A stretch of 15,235 bases of DNA. It comes from a bacterium. GTDB taxonomy: Bacteria > SZUA-79 > Acidulodesulfobacterales > Acidulodesulfobacteraceae. The position numbers and the translations under genes are program-made. The notes beneath the pieces are model-generated. The model did not search any database. It was not told the DNA's origin and was given only the letters and a program-made list of their open reading frames with translations. Position 1 is the stretch's first letter. The number at the start of each line of letters is the position of its first letter. The stretch is taken from NCBI GenBank assembly GCA_021803845.1, contig JAJZLA010000007.1, positions 1-15,235 on the forward strand, written 5' to 3'. Shown here piece after piece: positions 6,695-14,752 of the stretch.

Positions 6695-8182
6695 ATGGAA
6701 CAGGAATTAAATATTTTGGAAAATAATCGCTTGGATAAATTAAATAAATTAAAAGAAAAAGGAATCAACCCTTTTTCAAACGATTTTAAAAAGAAGGAAA
6801 ATATAAAGAATATAATAGAACAATTCGGCGGCAACGATAAAGATTTTTTTGAAAGTAACAGGGTAGAAGTAGAAACCGCAGGCAGGATAATTATTATAAG
6901 AAGTTTTGGCAAGGCGGCTTTTTTCAGGATAAGGGACGGCTTTGGAGAAATCCAGTGCTATATTCAGAAAAACGGGATACCGGAAAATGATTTCGAGCTG
7001 TTTAAAGAGTATATCGATTCCGGTGATATTTGCGGCATAAAAGGACATCTTTTCAGGACGAAAACCGACGAACTTACTATCAAAGTAGAAAGTATTCATA
7101 TTTTAACAAAGTCTTTGCTCTCTCTTCCCGAAAAATGGCACGGACTTAAAGATATAGAAGTACGCTTTAGAAAAAGATACGTAGATTTGATAGCAAGTCA
7201 GGAAGTCAGGGAAATTTTTAAGAAAAGAGCCGAAACCATAAGATTTTTCAGGTCTTTTTTAGACGCGAACGATTTTCTCGAAGTAGAAACTCCCATGATG
7301 CAAGCTAATCCTGGCGGAGCCACCGCAAGACCTTTTAAAACCCATCATAATGCTCTTAATTTAGAACTTTATATGAGAATAGCGCCGGAATTATACTTAA
7401 AAAGGATAGTAGTAGGAGGATTCGACCGCGTTTACGAAATAGGCAGAAATTTCAGGAACGAAGGAATATCTATTCGGCATAATCCGGAGTTTACGATGCT
7501 GGAATTTTATACGGCCTACTCCGAAAATAATTCGCTTATGGAATTCGTCGAAAAAATGATGTCGGAACTGGCGTTAAAAATTTGCGGTAATTACAAAATA
7601 GATTACGGAACGGAAAAATTAAATTTTAAGCCGCCTTTCAAAAAAATTAAGCTCAAAGACAGTTTAATAGAAATCGGCGGATTTAAGACGGAAGAAATAG
7701 ATACCGTAGAAAAAGTTTTCGATATTTTAACGAAGAGAAACACCCCAGGTATAAGCAAAACGGACAGTCTCGGAGAATTATTGACTGTTTTATTCGACGA
7801 AACGGTAGAGCCTAAACTTATAAATCCGACTTTTATTACGGATTATCCTGTAGAAAGTTCTCCGCTTGCCAGACGAAACGATAAAGACGGTTCCGTGACC
7901 GAAAGGTTTGAGCTTTTTATAGCGGGAAGGGAAATAGGCAACGGGTTTTCGGAATTAAACGACCCGCTCGATCAGGAAGAACGTTTTAAAATGCAGGTAG
8001 AAACAAAAATTAAGGAAGGCTTGCCTGCAGAAATGGACGACGATTATATAGAAGCTTTAAAGCAGGGACTTCCTCCTACCGCGGGTTGCGGAATAGGCAT
8101 AGATAGGGTAGTTATGCTGTTGACAAATTCTAACTCTATAAGGGACGTCATATTGTTTCCGCTGCTTAAGCCCGTTAAATAA
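6695..8182 (+). CDS. lysS: Lysyl-tRNA synthetase, class II
   Basis: LysRS charges tRNA-Lys with lysine using ATP. An N-terminal OB-fold anticodon-binding domain covers about residues 55-150 ('GRIIIIRSFGKAAFFRIRDG...IQCYI'). The class II catalytic domain follows, with motif 2 at 'FRNEGISIRHNPEF' (from residue 253) and motif 3 at 'GCGIGIDR' (464-471). The 495-residue length is normal. A strong AAAGGAGA ribosome binding site precedes ATG 6695. The 159-base upstream gap is filled with repeats and I see no convincing promoter in it, although this is the likely start of a new transcription unit with lolC and lolD. Confidence 0.97.
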   Translation: MEQELNILENNRLDKLNKLKEKGINPFSNDFKKKENIKNIIEQFGGNDKDFFESNRVEVETAGRIIIIRSFGKAAFFRIRDGFGEIQCYIQKNGIPENDFELFKEYIDSGDICGIKGHLFRTKTDELTIKVESIHILTKSLLSLPEKWHGLKDIEVRFRKRYVDLIASQEVREIFKKRAETIRFFRSFLDANDFLEVETPMMQANPGGATARPFKTHHNALNLELYMRIAPELYLKRIVVGGFDRVYEIGRNFRNEGISIRHNPEFTMLEFYTAYSENNSLMEFVEKMMSELALKICGNYKIDYGTEKLNFKPPFKKIKLKDSLIEIGGFKTEEIDTVEKVFDILTKRNTPGISKTDSLGELLTVLFDETVEPKLINPTFITDYPVESSPLARRNDKDGSVTERFELFIAGREIGNGFSELNDPLDQEERFKMQVETKIKEGLPAEMDDDYIEALKQGLPPTAGCGIGIDRVVMLLTNSNSIRDVILFPLLKPVK

Positions 8183-8188
8183 ATAAAT

Positions 8189-8218
8189 TTGCAAAATCAA
8201 TGAAATCAACAGTATTAT
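8189..8218 (+). promoter_or_regulatory. Possible promoter just upstream of lolC
   Basis: TTGCAA (8189-8194) and TATTAT (8213-8218) are separated by 18 bases. The implied transcription start is at or next to the lolC ATG, which has no clear ribosome binding site, so the message would be nearly leaderless. In DNA this AT-rich the match could be chance. Confidence 0.22.
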
Positions 8219-8225
8219 TATAATA

Positions 8226-9461
8226 ATGAGTTTTCATACTAAAATAGCCCTGCATTATTTAAAGCCGAAAAATAATTCTTTTATATCCCTGCTCAGTTTA
8301 ATATCGGTAATGGGAATAACTATAGGAGTAATGGCCCTTATAGTAGTTATATCCGTAATGAGCGGATTCGACCATGCTTTAGAAAAAAAAGTAATAGGCA
8401 TAGAGTCGCAGGTTATAGTTTTAAATTATAACGGCTTTGTAAATAATTATAAAACAGTTATAAAAAAAATACGTTCGGTTAATGGCGTAAAAGACGTTTC
8501 TCCTTTTATATACACGGATGTTATGATAACTTCGTCAAGTACCTCTACCGGCAGCGTATTAAGAGGCATAGACGTAAATTCCGAAGAAAAAGTTACCGAT
8601 TTAAAAAAATATTTGATAAAAGGCAGTCTGTCCGCCTTAAACTCCAAAAACGAAAGCGAAATAGTTCTAGGCAAAGTTTTAGCGCAAAATCTAGGAGTTT
8701 CGGTCGGAGACAGGGTTACCGTCATTTCGCCCGAAGGACGTATTACTCCTTTCGGCGTTATGCCTAAGACCGAAAGATTTACCGTTTGCGGCATAATCGA
8801 CAGCGGAATGTATAATTACGATTCAACTTTTTCTTTTATATCCGTCAAAAACGCCCAGAATTTTATAGGATTGTCTTCAAAAACCGTTACAGGACTTGAG
8901 GTTAAATTAAACAGATTGGGTTCGGCTAATGCGCTTGCGAAAAAAATTGCAGATAAATTAAACGCAGGTACGGCGGCATCTTCTTATTACGCTTTAAGCT
9001 GGGAAGAATTAAATAAAAATTTATTTTCCGCTATAAAATTAGAAAAACTTACGATGTTCGTGATACTTTTCCTTATAGTTTTGGTAGCGGCGTTTAATAT
9101 TATCTCGACTCTTATAATGGTCGTTATGGAAAAAAGAAAAGATATAGCGGTATTAAAATCCATAGGGGCTTCGTCTAAAGATATTATGATTATTTTTATC
9201 GCTCAAGGTCTTATTATAGGGTCTATAGGAACCGCCCTCGGACTCATTTCCGGATTTTTAATAGGATATTTGGAAGAAACATATCATATAATAAGCCTGC
9301 CGTCGTCGGTTTACTACATTACCGCACTTCCCGTTAGGATGACCGCCGGCGAATTTGTAATTATAGGTTTTTGTTCAATATTCTTAAGTTTTATAGCAAC
9401 CTTATATCCTTCTTATAAAGCGGGTAAAATAGACCCGGCCGAAGGAGTAAGATATGAGTGA
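8226..9461 (+). CDS. lolC: Lipoprotein-releasing ABC transporter permease, LolC/LolE family
   Basis: This is the inner-membrane subunit that, with LolD, extracts mature lipoproteins for transfer to the outer membrane. The family N-terminus ('IALHYLKPKN...ISLLSLISVMGITIGVMALIVVISVMSGF') contains the first membrane helix (~20-48). A periplasmic MacB-like domain (~50-265) and three C-terminal helices (~272-300, ~318-345, ~370-395) follow, ending in the FtsX-type 'LYPSYKAGKIDPAEGVRYE'. The 411-residue length is standard. Only one permease is present here, so LolD probably works with a homodimer, as proposed for LolF-type systems; that is inference, and a second permease could lie elsewhere. The last 8 bases overlap lolD. 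Confidence 0.94.
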   Translation: MSFHTKIALHYLKPKNNSFISLLSLISVMGITIGVMALIVVISVMSGFDHALEKKVIGIESQVIVLNYNGFVNNYKTVIKKIRSVNGVKDVSPFIYTDVMITSSSTSTGSVLRGIDVNSEEKVTDLKKYLIKGSLSALNSKNESEIVLGKVLAQNLGVSVGDRVTVISPEGRITPFGVMPKTERFTVCGIIDSGMYNYDSTFSFISVKNAQNFIGLSSKTVTGLEVKLNRLGSANALAKKIADKLNAGTAASSYYALSWEELNKNLFSAIKLEKLTMFVILFLIVLVAAFNIISTLIMVVMEKRKDIAVLKSIGASSKDIMIIFIAQGLIIGSIGTALGLISGFLIGYLEETYHIISLPSSVYYITALPVRMTAGEFVIIGFCSIFLSFIATLYPSYKAGKIDPAEGVRYE

Positions 9462-10143
9462 TACAGCCGTTTCATTAAAAAAAATAGTCAAGATTTTTAA
9501 AACGGGAAATGAAACCGTAAATATTTTAAACGAAGCCGATTTTGAAATAAAAAAAGGCGATACCGTTGCTATTACCGGAGAATCAGGCACAGGGAAAAGC
9601 ACGCTTCTGCATATAATGGGAACACTGCTTAAACCTGATTCAGGCAGTATTGAATATTTCGGTCAATTCGACGTTTATTCTCTTTCCGACGACAACCTTG
9701 CCCGTTTCAGAAATAAAAACATAGGTTTCGTTTTTCAATTTCACTATCTTTTAAACGAGTTTAGCTGTTTAGAAAATGCGGCGATGCCTTTACTGATAAG
9801 AAAAGAAAACAAAAATGCGGCGTTTAAAATTGCGAAGGATTATCTTTGCGAAATGGGTCTCGAAAACAGGCTTAATTTTAAACCGTACATGCTTTCCGGC
9901 GGGGAGCAGCAGAGGGCGGCTATTGCAAGAGCGCTCGTATGCTCTCCCGAGGTTATATTAATGGACGAACCTACCGGCAATCTTGACCCGCGACATGCCG
10001 GAAAACTTCATGAAATAATTATCGGACTTAATAAAAAATACGGGAAAACCCTTGCTATAGTTACTCATGACGCAAACTTTTCCGACATGATGAACCGTAA
10101 AATTAAAATTTCCGGCGGTTTTATAGAAGAGGCCAATTTGTGA
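9454..10143 (+). CDS. lolD: Lipoprotein-releasing ABC transporter ATPase LolD
   Basis: LolD is the cytoplasmic ATPase that powers lipoprotein extraction by the LolC-type permease. All ABC motifs are intact: Walker A 'GESGTGKST' (42-50), Q-loop 'FVFQFHYLL', signature 'LSGGEQQR' (147-154), Walker B 'VILMDEPTGNLD' with Asp171 and Glu172, and switch His205 in 'VTHD'. The 229-residue length fits LolD (about 225-235). The ATG lies 7 bases after GGAG and overlaps the lolC stop by 8 bases, indicating translational coupling. MacB/FtsE-type ATPases are similar, but the LolC-type partner settles the role. Confidence 0.95.
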   Translation: MSDTAVSLKKIVKIFKTGNETVNILNEADFEIKKGDTVAITGESGTGKSTLLHIMGTLLKPDSGSIEYFGQFDVYSLSDDNLARFRNKNIGFVFQFHYLLNEFSCLENAAMPLLIRKENKNAAFKIAKDYLCEMGLENRLNFKPYMLSGGEQQRAAIARALVCSPEVILMDEPTGNLDPRHAGKLHEIIIGLNKKYGKTLAIVTHDANFSDMMNRKIKISGGFIEEANL

Positions 10144-10147
10144 CGGT

Positions 10148-10176
10148 GCCGGAATTGAATTCTGGCTTTCCAATTT
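10148..10176 (+). repeat. Dispersed repeat, copy B, with an imperfect 9-bp palindrome
   Basis: GCCGGAATT (10148-10156), G, then AATTCTGGC (10158-10166) form a palindrome with one G-T type mismatch. The stretch 10150-10176 matches the reverse complement of 6575-6601 at 24 of 27 positions. It begins 4 bases after the lolD stop. Confidence 0.7.
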
Positions 10177-10178
10177 GG

Positions 10179-10266
10179 AAAAAGGTGTCAGATTTTATTT
10201 TGCGTATACGAAAAAAAAATAATTAAAGATAAAAGATGATGCGCAAAATTAATCTGACACCTTTTT
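10179..10266. repeat. MITE-like imperfect inverted repeat between lolD and bamA
   Basis: The left arm 10179-10204 (AAAAAGGTGTCAGATT... ending TTTTGCG) pairs with the right arm 10242-10266 (CGCAAAATTAATCTGACACC then five T) with one indel and about one mismatch. The 37-base centre is A-rich with a run of nine A (10211-10219). Pairing extends outward to CAATT (10171-10175) and AATTG (10268-10272). It has no coding capacity. The form fits a miniature non-autonomous element, and the transcribed hairpin ending in T5 could also terminate transcription. The class of transposase that would move it is not visible here. Confidence 0.65.
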
Positions 10267-10269
10267 CAA

Positions 10270-10298
10270 TTGACATAAATTCTAATATTTGATAGTTT
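10270..10298 (+). promoter_or_regulatory. Possible bamA promoter at the edge of the inverted repeat
   Basis: A perfect TTGACA (10270-10275) is followed after 17 bases by a weak TAGTTT (10293-10298). Transcription would begin at about the bamA ATG, which lacks a ribosome binding site. The TTG of the -35 overlaps the outer CAATTG end of the inverted repeat. Confidence 0.3.
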
Positions 10299-10304
10299 AT
10301 TAAA

Positions 10305-13049
10305 ATGAATTTTTTTAAGCAGATATTTTTAGGAATTATTATAGCCGGCGTTTTAATTTTAAATTCTATTAACGCTTATGCGGCACTGAACAATAAGAAC
10401 GTCTGGACAGGTTTTTTTTATCAGAAAGGCTCTCCCGCCTTAACATCCATAAAAAAATCTTTTGCCGAAAGTTTTAAAAAATATTTAAATTCTGAAAAGC
10501 CTTATTTTGTTTTTGCTTATACTAAATTAAAAACCAAACCTTACTTTAACTACGACAAAAAAATAAACTTAGTCCGAATAAAAAAACTCGGTATAGTTTA
10601 TCGTTCAAATTACATTATCACTGGAAGCATTTCGAGATTAGGTTCTAATTTTACCGTCCATGCTATGTTCATAGAAGTATCGAATGTTTATAAGTCTAAA
10701 ACCGTTAATTTATCCGGTAACGGTATAAAGCAGTTCAATAAAGACGTAAGCTCGCTATCTTTAAAGGTATCCAATTTTATTCACAATAATATCGGGAAAA
10801 ATATTACCCACAAAAGAACGGCTTTTAACAAAATTATATATGCAGTACGAGTCAAAGGCAACGTCAGGGTCGGCAAAGGTTTTATAATGAACCGCGTTGA
10901 AGTTCATAAAGGCGGCGAATATTCTATCGAAAAAATTAACGACAGCGTAAAAAAACTTTACAAAACCGGATACTTTAAAAATGTTTTAGTCAACGTTAAG
11001 CCCCATGAAAATCAGCTTATAATAACCTTTATAGTATCGGAAAGACCTCTTATAAAGTCTATAAAATACACGGGGAACGGTTCCGTAAGCATTAAAAAGA
11101 TTAAAAAAATTATAAACATAAAACCGGAAAGACCATACAGTTCGTATGAAATCGATAAAGCGTTAAAAATATTAAAATTTATATATTCTGCCGAAGGCTA
11201 TTATAACGCTAAAGTAAAAGTGAAGAAGAAAATTCTTTCAGGAAACTATGTATCCGTTGATTTTGCAATAAAACAAAATCAGCCGGTAATGGTTAACAAA
11301 GTTGAATTCAGAGGTAATACATCGTTTACTTCCGGAAAGCTTGCATCGGTAATGGGTATTAAGACGGTTAACCTTCTTACATGGATAACGGGGGCGGGAA
11401 AATTTAAAAAAGCTAGATTAAATACGCAGATTATTAAACTTTTAAGTTTTTATTATAATCACGGATATATTGAAGTCAGCGTAAAAAAACCTCTTTTTAT
11501 ATTTTCAAAAGATAAAAAATACGTAACTATTATAATAAGAATCGTGCAGGGACCTCAATTCAGGGTATCTAAAGTCAACCTTACGATAATAGGAGTCAAA
11601 AAAAATTCCAAAGAATATCCCGCCGTGCAAAAACTTATAATAACAAAACCGGGGTCGATATTTAACAGGAAAAATATTGAAAAAGAGATTTTAAGCATAA
11701 CTAAATATTTTACCTATAAGGGTTATGCTTTTGCAAACGTACAGCCGTCTATTAAGATAAAACGTAAGACCAGTTCGGTATTGATATCTTTAATAGTTCA
11801 TAAAGGTAAAATCGCCAAATTCGGTAAAATTACTATTACCGGAAACGATATTACATACAGTTACGTTATTTTAAGGGCGCTCGTGCTTTTTCCCGGCGAG
11901 AAATACAATCCTAAGCTAATAAAAATATCAAGGCAGAATTTAAAAAACTTGATGTATTTCAAGCATGTTACTATAACTACGGAAAAAGTGCCGGGCAAGA
12001 ATATATTAAATGTAAAAGTGCACGTAAAAGAACAGAGTACGGGTAAATTTACCATAGGGGGCGGCTACAGTTCGGCCACTTCTTTTATGGCTATATCTTC
12101 TATATCTGAATCCAACCTGTTCGGAACCGGAATTTCAGCATCTATTAACGTTCAGGCGGGCGGTCCTTATCAGTCGTACAGTTTTAATGTGCTTCAGCCG
12201 TATCTTACGTATATTTTCGCAAGGCCGTTGTCGGCAAGTCTGTCGTTATACGATACGTTTAACTCTCTGTATTACGAGTTTGCATACCGTTCGGTCGGCG
12301 GTTCGGTAACTTTCGGTTATCCTTTATACGGCAATGTATTGACGGAATATTTTAGATACTTGTTAGAGCAGGATAGTTCCGTGATAATACAAGGTCTTAC
12401 AAATATATTGCCTGAGGGCAAGGTTACGACCAGCGAAGTTTCTTTGACGACGGTTTATAATACGTTAAACAATCCTATCGTACCCACCGCAGGCGATATG
12501 GACAGCTTTAGAGTAAGTTATGCCGGACCTCCTATAGGCGGAAACGACGATTTCGTTAAATACGTAATTCAGGCTAATCATTACATTCCGTTGTGGTGGG
12601 GAACTTCTTTTATGCAAGGGGCGCAGTTGGGTTATATAACAGGGACTAACTCTTCATACCCTCTTCCTATATACCAACGGTTTTTCGTCGGCGGCATAAT
12701 GAACAACTATCCTCTTTTGGGCTTTATGTACGATTCGGTAGGTCCTTCGGAAGACGGAAATTTAGTCGGCGGTACTAAAATGTTTACCGTTCAGGCGAAA
12801 TATTTTATACCCATTTTAAAACGAATGAAATTTTACGGATTTTTGTGGTGGAATGCAGGTAATGCTTGGCTGCAAAGCGAACCAGTATTCCCTATAAATT
12901 TAGTTCAGGCGGCAGGCATTGGTTTCAACTGGTATTCTCCGTTCGGACCCATTACTGTTACTTACGGCAAAATACTTGGGTCGCCCATTAACGGTAATAG
13001 TTCTACCAGGATACAGTTCAGTCTAGGAGAAGGCTTTCCCGGTATTTAA
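10305..13049 (+). CDS. bamA: Outer membrane protein assembly factor BamA with extra N-terminal domain
   Basis: BamA is the outer-membrane Omp85 protein that folds and inserts beta-barrel proteins. A signal peptide (1-26, cleavage after 'AYA') is followed by an extra domain (~28-165), then five POTRA domains (about 176-248, 249-328, 329-418, 419-502, 503-578) and a C-terminal barrel (579-914). The extra domain contains 'NYIITGSISRLGSNFTVHAMFIEV', which resembles the TolB/FlgO-like 'GS...lG...' domain I associate with deltaproteobacterial BamA. The loop-6 region reads 'FFVGGIMNNYPLLGF...VGP', with Leu805 where VRGF/Y normally has Arg. The beta-signal 'RIQFSLGEGF' is followed by Pro-Gly-Ile instead of ending on the aromatic residue. 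The 914 residues compare with 810 in E. coli; most of the excess is the N-terminal domain. There is no clear ribosome binding site. The skp-lpxD-fabZ context is canonical. Confidence 0.96.
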   Translation: MNFFKQIFLGIIIAGVLILNSINAYAALNNKNVWTGFFYQKGSPALTSIKKSFAESFKKYLNSEKPYFVFAYTKLKTKPYFNYDKKINLVRIKKLGIVYRSNYIITGSISRLGSNFTVHAMFIEVSNVYKSKTVNLSGNGIKQFNKDVSSLSLKVSNFIHNNIGKNITHKRTAFNKIIYAVRVKGNVRVGKGFIMNRVEVHKGGEYSIEKINDSVKKLYKTGYFKNVLVNVKPHENQLIITFIVSERPLIKSIKYTGNGSVSIKKIKKIINIKPERPYSSYEIDKALKILKFIYSAEGYYNAKVKVKKKILSGNYVSVDFAIKQNQPVMVNKVEFRGNTSFTSGKLASVMGIKTVNLLTWITGAGKFKKARLNTQIIKLLSFYYNHGYIEVSVKKPLFIFSKDKKYVTIIIRIVQGPQFRVSKVNLTIIGVKKNSKEYPAVQKLIITKPGSIFNRKNIEKEILSITKYFTYKGYAFANVQPSIKIKRKTSSVLISLIVHKGKIAKFGKITITGNDITYSYVILRALVLFPGEKYNPKLIKISRQNLKNLMYFKHVTITTEKVPGKNILNVKVHVKEQSTGKFTIGGGYSSATSFMAISSISESNLFGTGISASINVQAGGPYQSYSFNVLQPYLTYIFARPLSASLSLYDTFNSLYYEFAYRSVGGSVTFGYPLYGNVLTEYFRYLLEQDSSVIIQGLTNILPEGKVTTSEVSLTTVYNTLNNPIVPTAGDMDSFRVSYAGPPIGGNDDFVKYVIQANHYIPLWWGTSFMQGAQLGYITGTNSSYPLPIYQRFFVGGIMNNYPLLGFMYDSVGPSEDGNLVGGTKMFTVQAKYFIPILKRMKFYGFLWWNAGNAWLQSEPVFPINLVQAAGIGFNWYSPFGPITVTYGKILGSPINGNSSTRIQFSLGEGFPGI

Positions 13050-13128
13050 CGGTACTCAAATTAGTTAGAAAATAAAAGTATAAAAGAGCAGTAAATATAA
13101 AATTAAATATAAACAAGGAGATTAATTT

Positions 13129-13656
13129 ATGAAAAAAATTATTTTTAATTTAAGTTTAGCAGTTTTTTTAATTTTAGCGGCGACGACTTTCTTCGGTTCC
13201 GCAAAAGCAAATGCAGCCGCCTCAAGTATTGCAGTTGTCAATATGCAGAAAGTAATTTCAATGTCTAATCAAGGAAAGGCCGCAAACAACGAATTAAAAG
13301 CATTAGTCTCCAAATATAGCGGAAGGCTTCTTGCAATGAGAAAAAAAATTGCGGCAATTCAGGCTGATTTAAAAAATAACGGTTCTATAATGTCTGCCGC
13401 CGAAAAAACAAAAAAAACAAGAGAATTTGAAACGGATATATCTAACTATTCCGCTCAGGAAAAACATATTCAGGGCGTTATATCCGAAAAAAGATTTGAA
13501 TTGTTAAAAGGAATAGTCAATAAAGCTACTGCAATTATCAATTCTATAGCAAAAAAAGACGGATATATTTTAGTCATAGACAGACCAAGCGTAGTTTACA
13601 GAGCTAATTCAATAGATATAACCAATCAAGTTTTACAGCAGATAAACGCAAAATAA
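13129..13656 (+). CDS. skp: Periplasmic chaperone Skp (OmpH family)
   Basis: Skp is a trimeric periplasmic chaperone that holds unfolded outer-membrane proteins on the way to BamA. A signal peptide (1-29, cleavage after 'ANA') is followed by the family's 'IAVVNMQKVISMSNQGKAA' strand-helix. A long charged helical hairpin (~50-130) comes next, and the closing 'DGYILVIDRPSVVYRANSIDITNQVL' rejoins the trimerisation body. The 175 residues match the family (about 160-180). AAGGAG lies 8 bases before the ATG. The 79-base gap after bamA is AT-rich, with no clear terminator. Assignment rests on these features and the bamA-skp-lpxD order. Confidence 0.92.
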   Translation: MKKIIFNLSLAVFLILAATTFFGSAKANAAASSIAVVNMQKVISMSNQGKAANNELKALVSKYSGRLLAMRKKIAAIQADLKNNGSIMSAAEKTKKTREFETDISNYSAQEKHIQGVISEKRFELLKGIVNKATAIINSIAKKDGYILVIDRPSVVYRANSIDITNQVLQQINAK

Positions 13657-13710
13657 ATAAAAATAAAATCCTAACTAATTTTCAGAAATTTATAATATTT
13701 ATTTATTTTT

Positions 13711-14748
13711 ATGCTTTTAAAAGATATAGTTTATAAGCTATCCCTTAACGCTATTGGAGATATCGACAATTTAGACGTTTCTGGAATAGGTTCGCTTAAA
13801 GCGGCAAAAGAGAATGAAATCTCTTTTGCCGCCGGACACAAATACGCAAAACAGCTGCTTGACACTAAAGCCTGCGCAGTCATAATGGACTATGAATCTT
13901 TAAAGGCCGAATTACCGTCCGACGTTAAATTCGTCATATTGGATTCTAAGAATCCATACCTTTCTTTTGCGGAGGTTACGCAGATTTTTAAGAGCGTCTC
14001 CTACGAAAAAAATAAAATTCCTTCCGATAATTTTGAAGGAAAGTATTTTATCGGCAAAACTTCAAATAAAAGGGAAAATACAGTTATTTTTCCAGGAGTT
14101 TTTATAGGGGAATACAGCTCTATCGGGGCTAATTGCAGAATAATGTCCGGCGCCTATATCGGAAATAACGTAATTATCGGAAATAACGTACTGATATATC
14201 CGAACGTTACGATTTACGATAACTCTAAAATAGGAAATGACTGCATAATACATGCCGGCGCCATTATCGGAAGCGACGGTTTCGGTTTTGCAAGAGGCAA
14301 ATCCGGTTACGTTAAGATAATTCATACGGGATATGCGGAGCTTGAGGATAACGTAGAAATAGGTGCTAATACTACTATAGACAGAGGCGCCGTAGATTAT
14401 ACCAGAATCGGAGCGGGAACAAAAATAGATAATTTAGTTCAGATTGCACATAACGTCATAATAGGCAAAAACTGCGTTATTGCGGCTCAAGTCGGAATAG
14501 CCGGCAGTACGGAAATCGGCGATAACGTTACTATGGGCGGGCAGGTCGGCATAGCCGGACATATAGAAGTCGGAAACAACGTTATGATAGCCGCTCAGTC
14601 GGGAGTATCCGGCAATATAAAAGACGGTGAGATTTTATCCGGGTCGCCCGCTTTTGCTATAAAAGAATGGCGAAACTCGGCAGTGCTTTTTAAGAAACTT
14701 CCGGAATTATATAAGAAATTAAAGGAAATTTCAAAAACTAAGGATTGA
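13711..14748 (+). CDS. lpxD: UDP-3-O-acylglucosamine N-acyltransferase LpxD
   Basis: LpxD adds the N-linked hydroxyacyl chain from acyl-ACP to UDP-3-O-acylglucosamine in lipid A synthesis, in the cytoplasm. The N-terminal uridine-binding domain covers about 1-100 ('[21 protein letters not shown]'). A left-handed beta-helix of hexapeptide repeats ('[21 protein letters not shown]' type) runs from about 125 to 315, followed by a short C-terminal helix region. The catalytic His247 in 'QIAHNV' matches E. coli His239. The 345 residues are normal for the family. The upstream 54 bases are almost all A/T, with no ribosome binding site; the start is set by family length and an N-terminus ('[10 protein letters not shown]') of normal form. 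fabZ follows after 4 bases. Confidence 0.96.
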   Translation: MLLKDIVYKLSLNAIGDIDNLDVSGIGSLKAAKENEISFAAGHKYAKQLLDTKACAVIMDYESLKAELPSDVKFVILDSKNPYLSFAEVTQIFKSVSYEKNKIPSDNFEGKYFIGKTSNKRENTVIFPGVFIGEYSSIGANCRIMSGAYIGNNVIIGNNVLIYPNVTIYDNSKIGNDCIIHAGAIIGSDGFGFARGKSGYVKIIHTGYAELEDNVEIGANTTIDRGAVDYTRIGAGTKIDNLVQIAHNVIIGKNCVIAAQVGIAGSTEIGDNVTMGGQVGIAGHIEVGNNVMIAAQSGVSGNIKDGEILSGSPAFAIKEWRNSAVLFKKLPELYKKLKEISKTKD

Positions 14749-14752
14749 AAAA

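Noticed and set aside
6571..6912. Minus-strand open frame of 113 codons covering the repeat gap and the lysS start
   Set aside because: Most of it is opposite lysS and the rest crosses palindromic repeats; no domain is recognisable.
8219..8224. Perfect TATAAT just before the lolC ATG
   Set aside because: It would start transcription inside lolC, and the possible -35 is 24 bases away; the AT-rich setting makes a chance match likely.
13657..13710. Terminator or hairpin between skp and lpxD
   Set aside because: The A-rich then T-rich stretches can pair only weakly, without a GC stem. A TATAAT at 13691-13696 has no matching -35 box.
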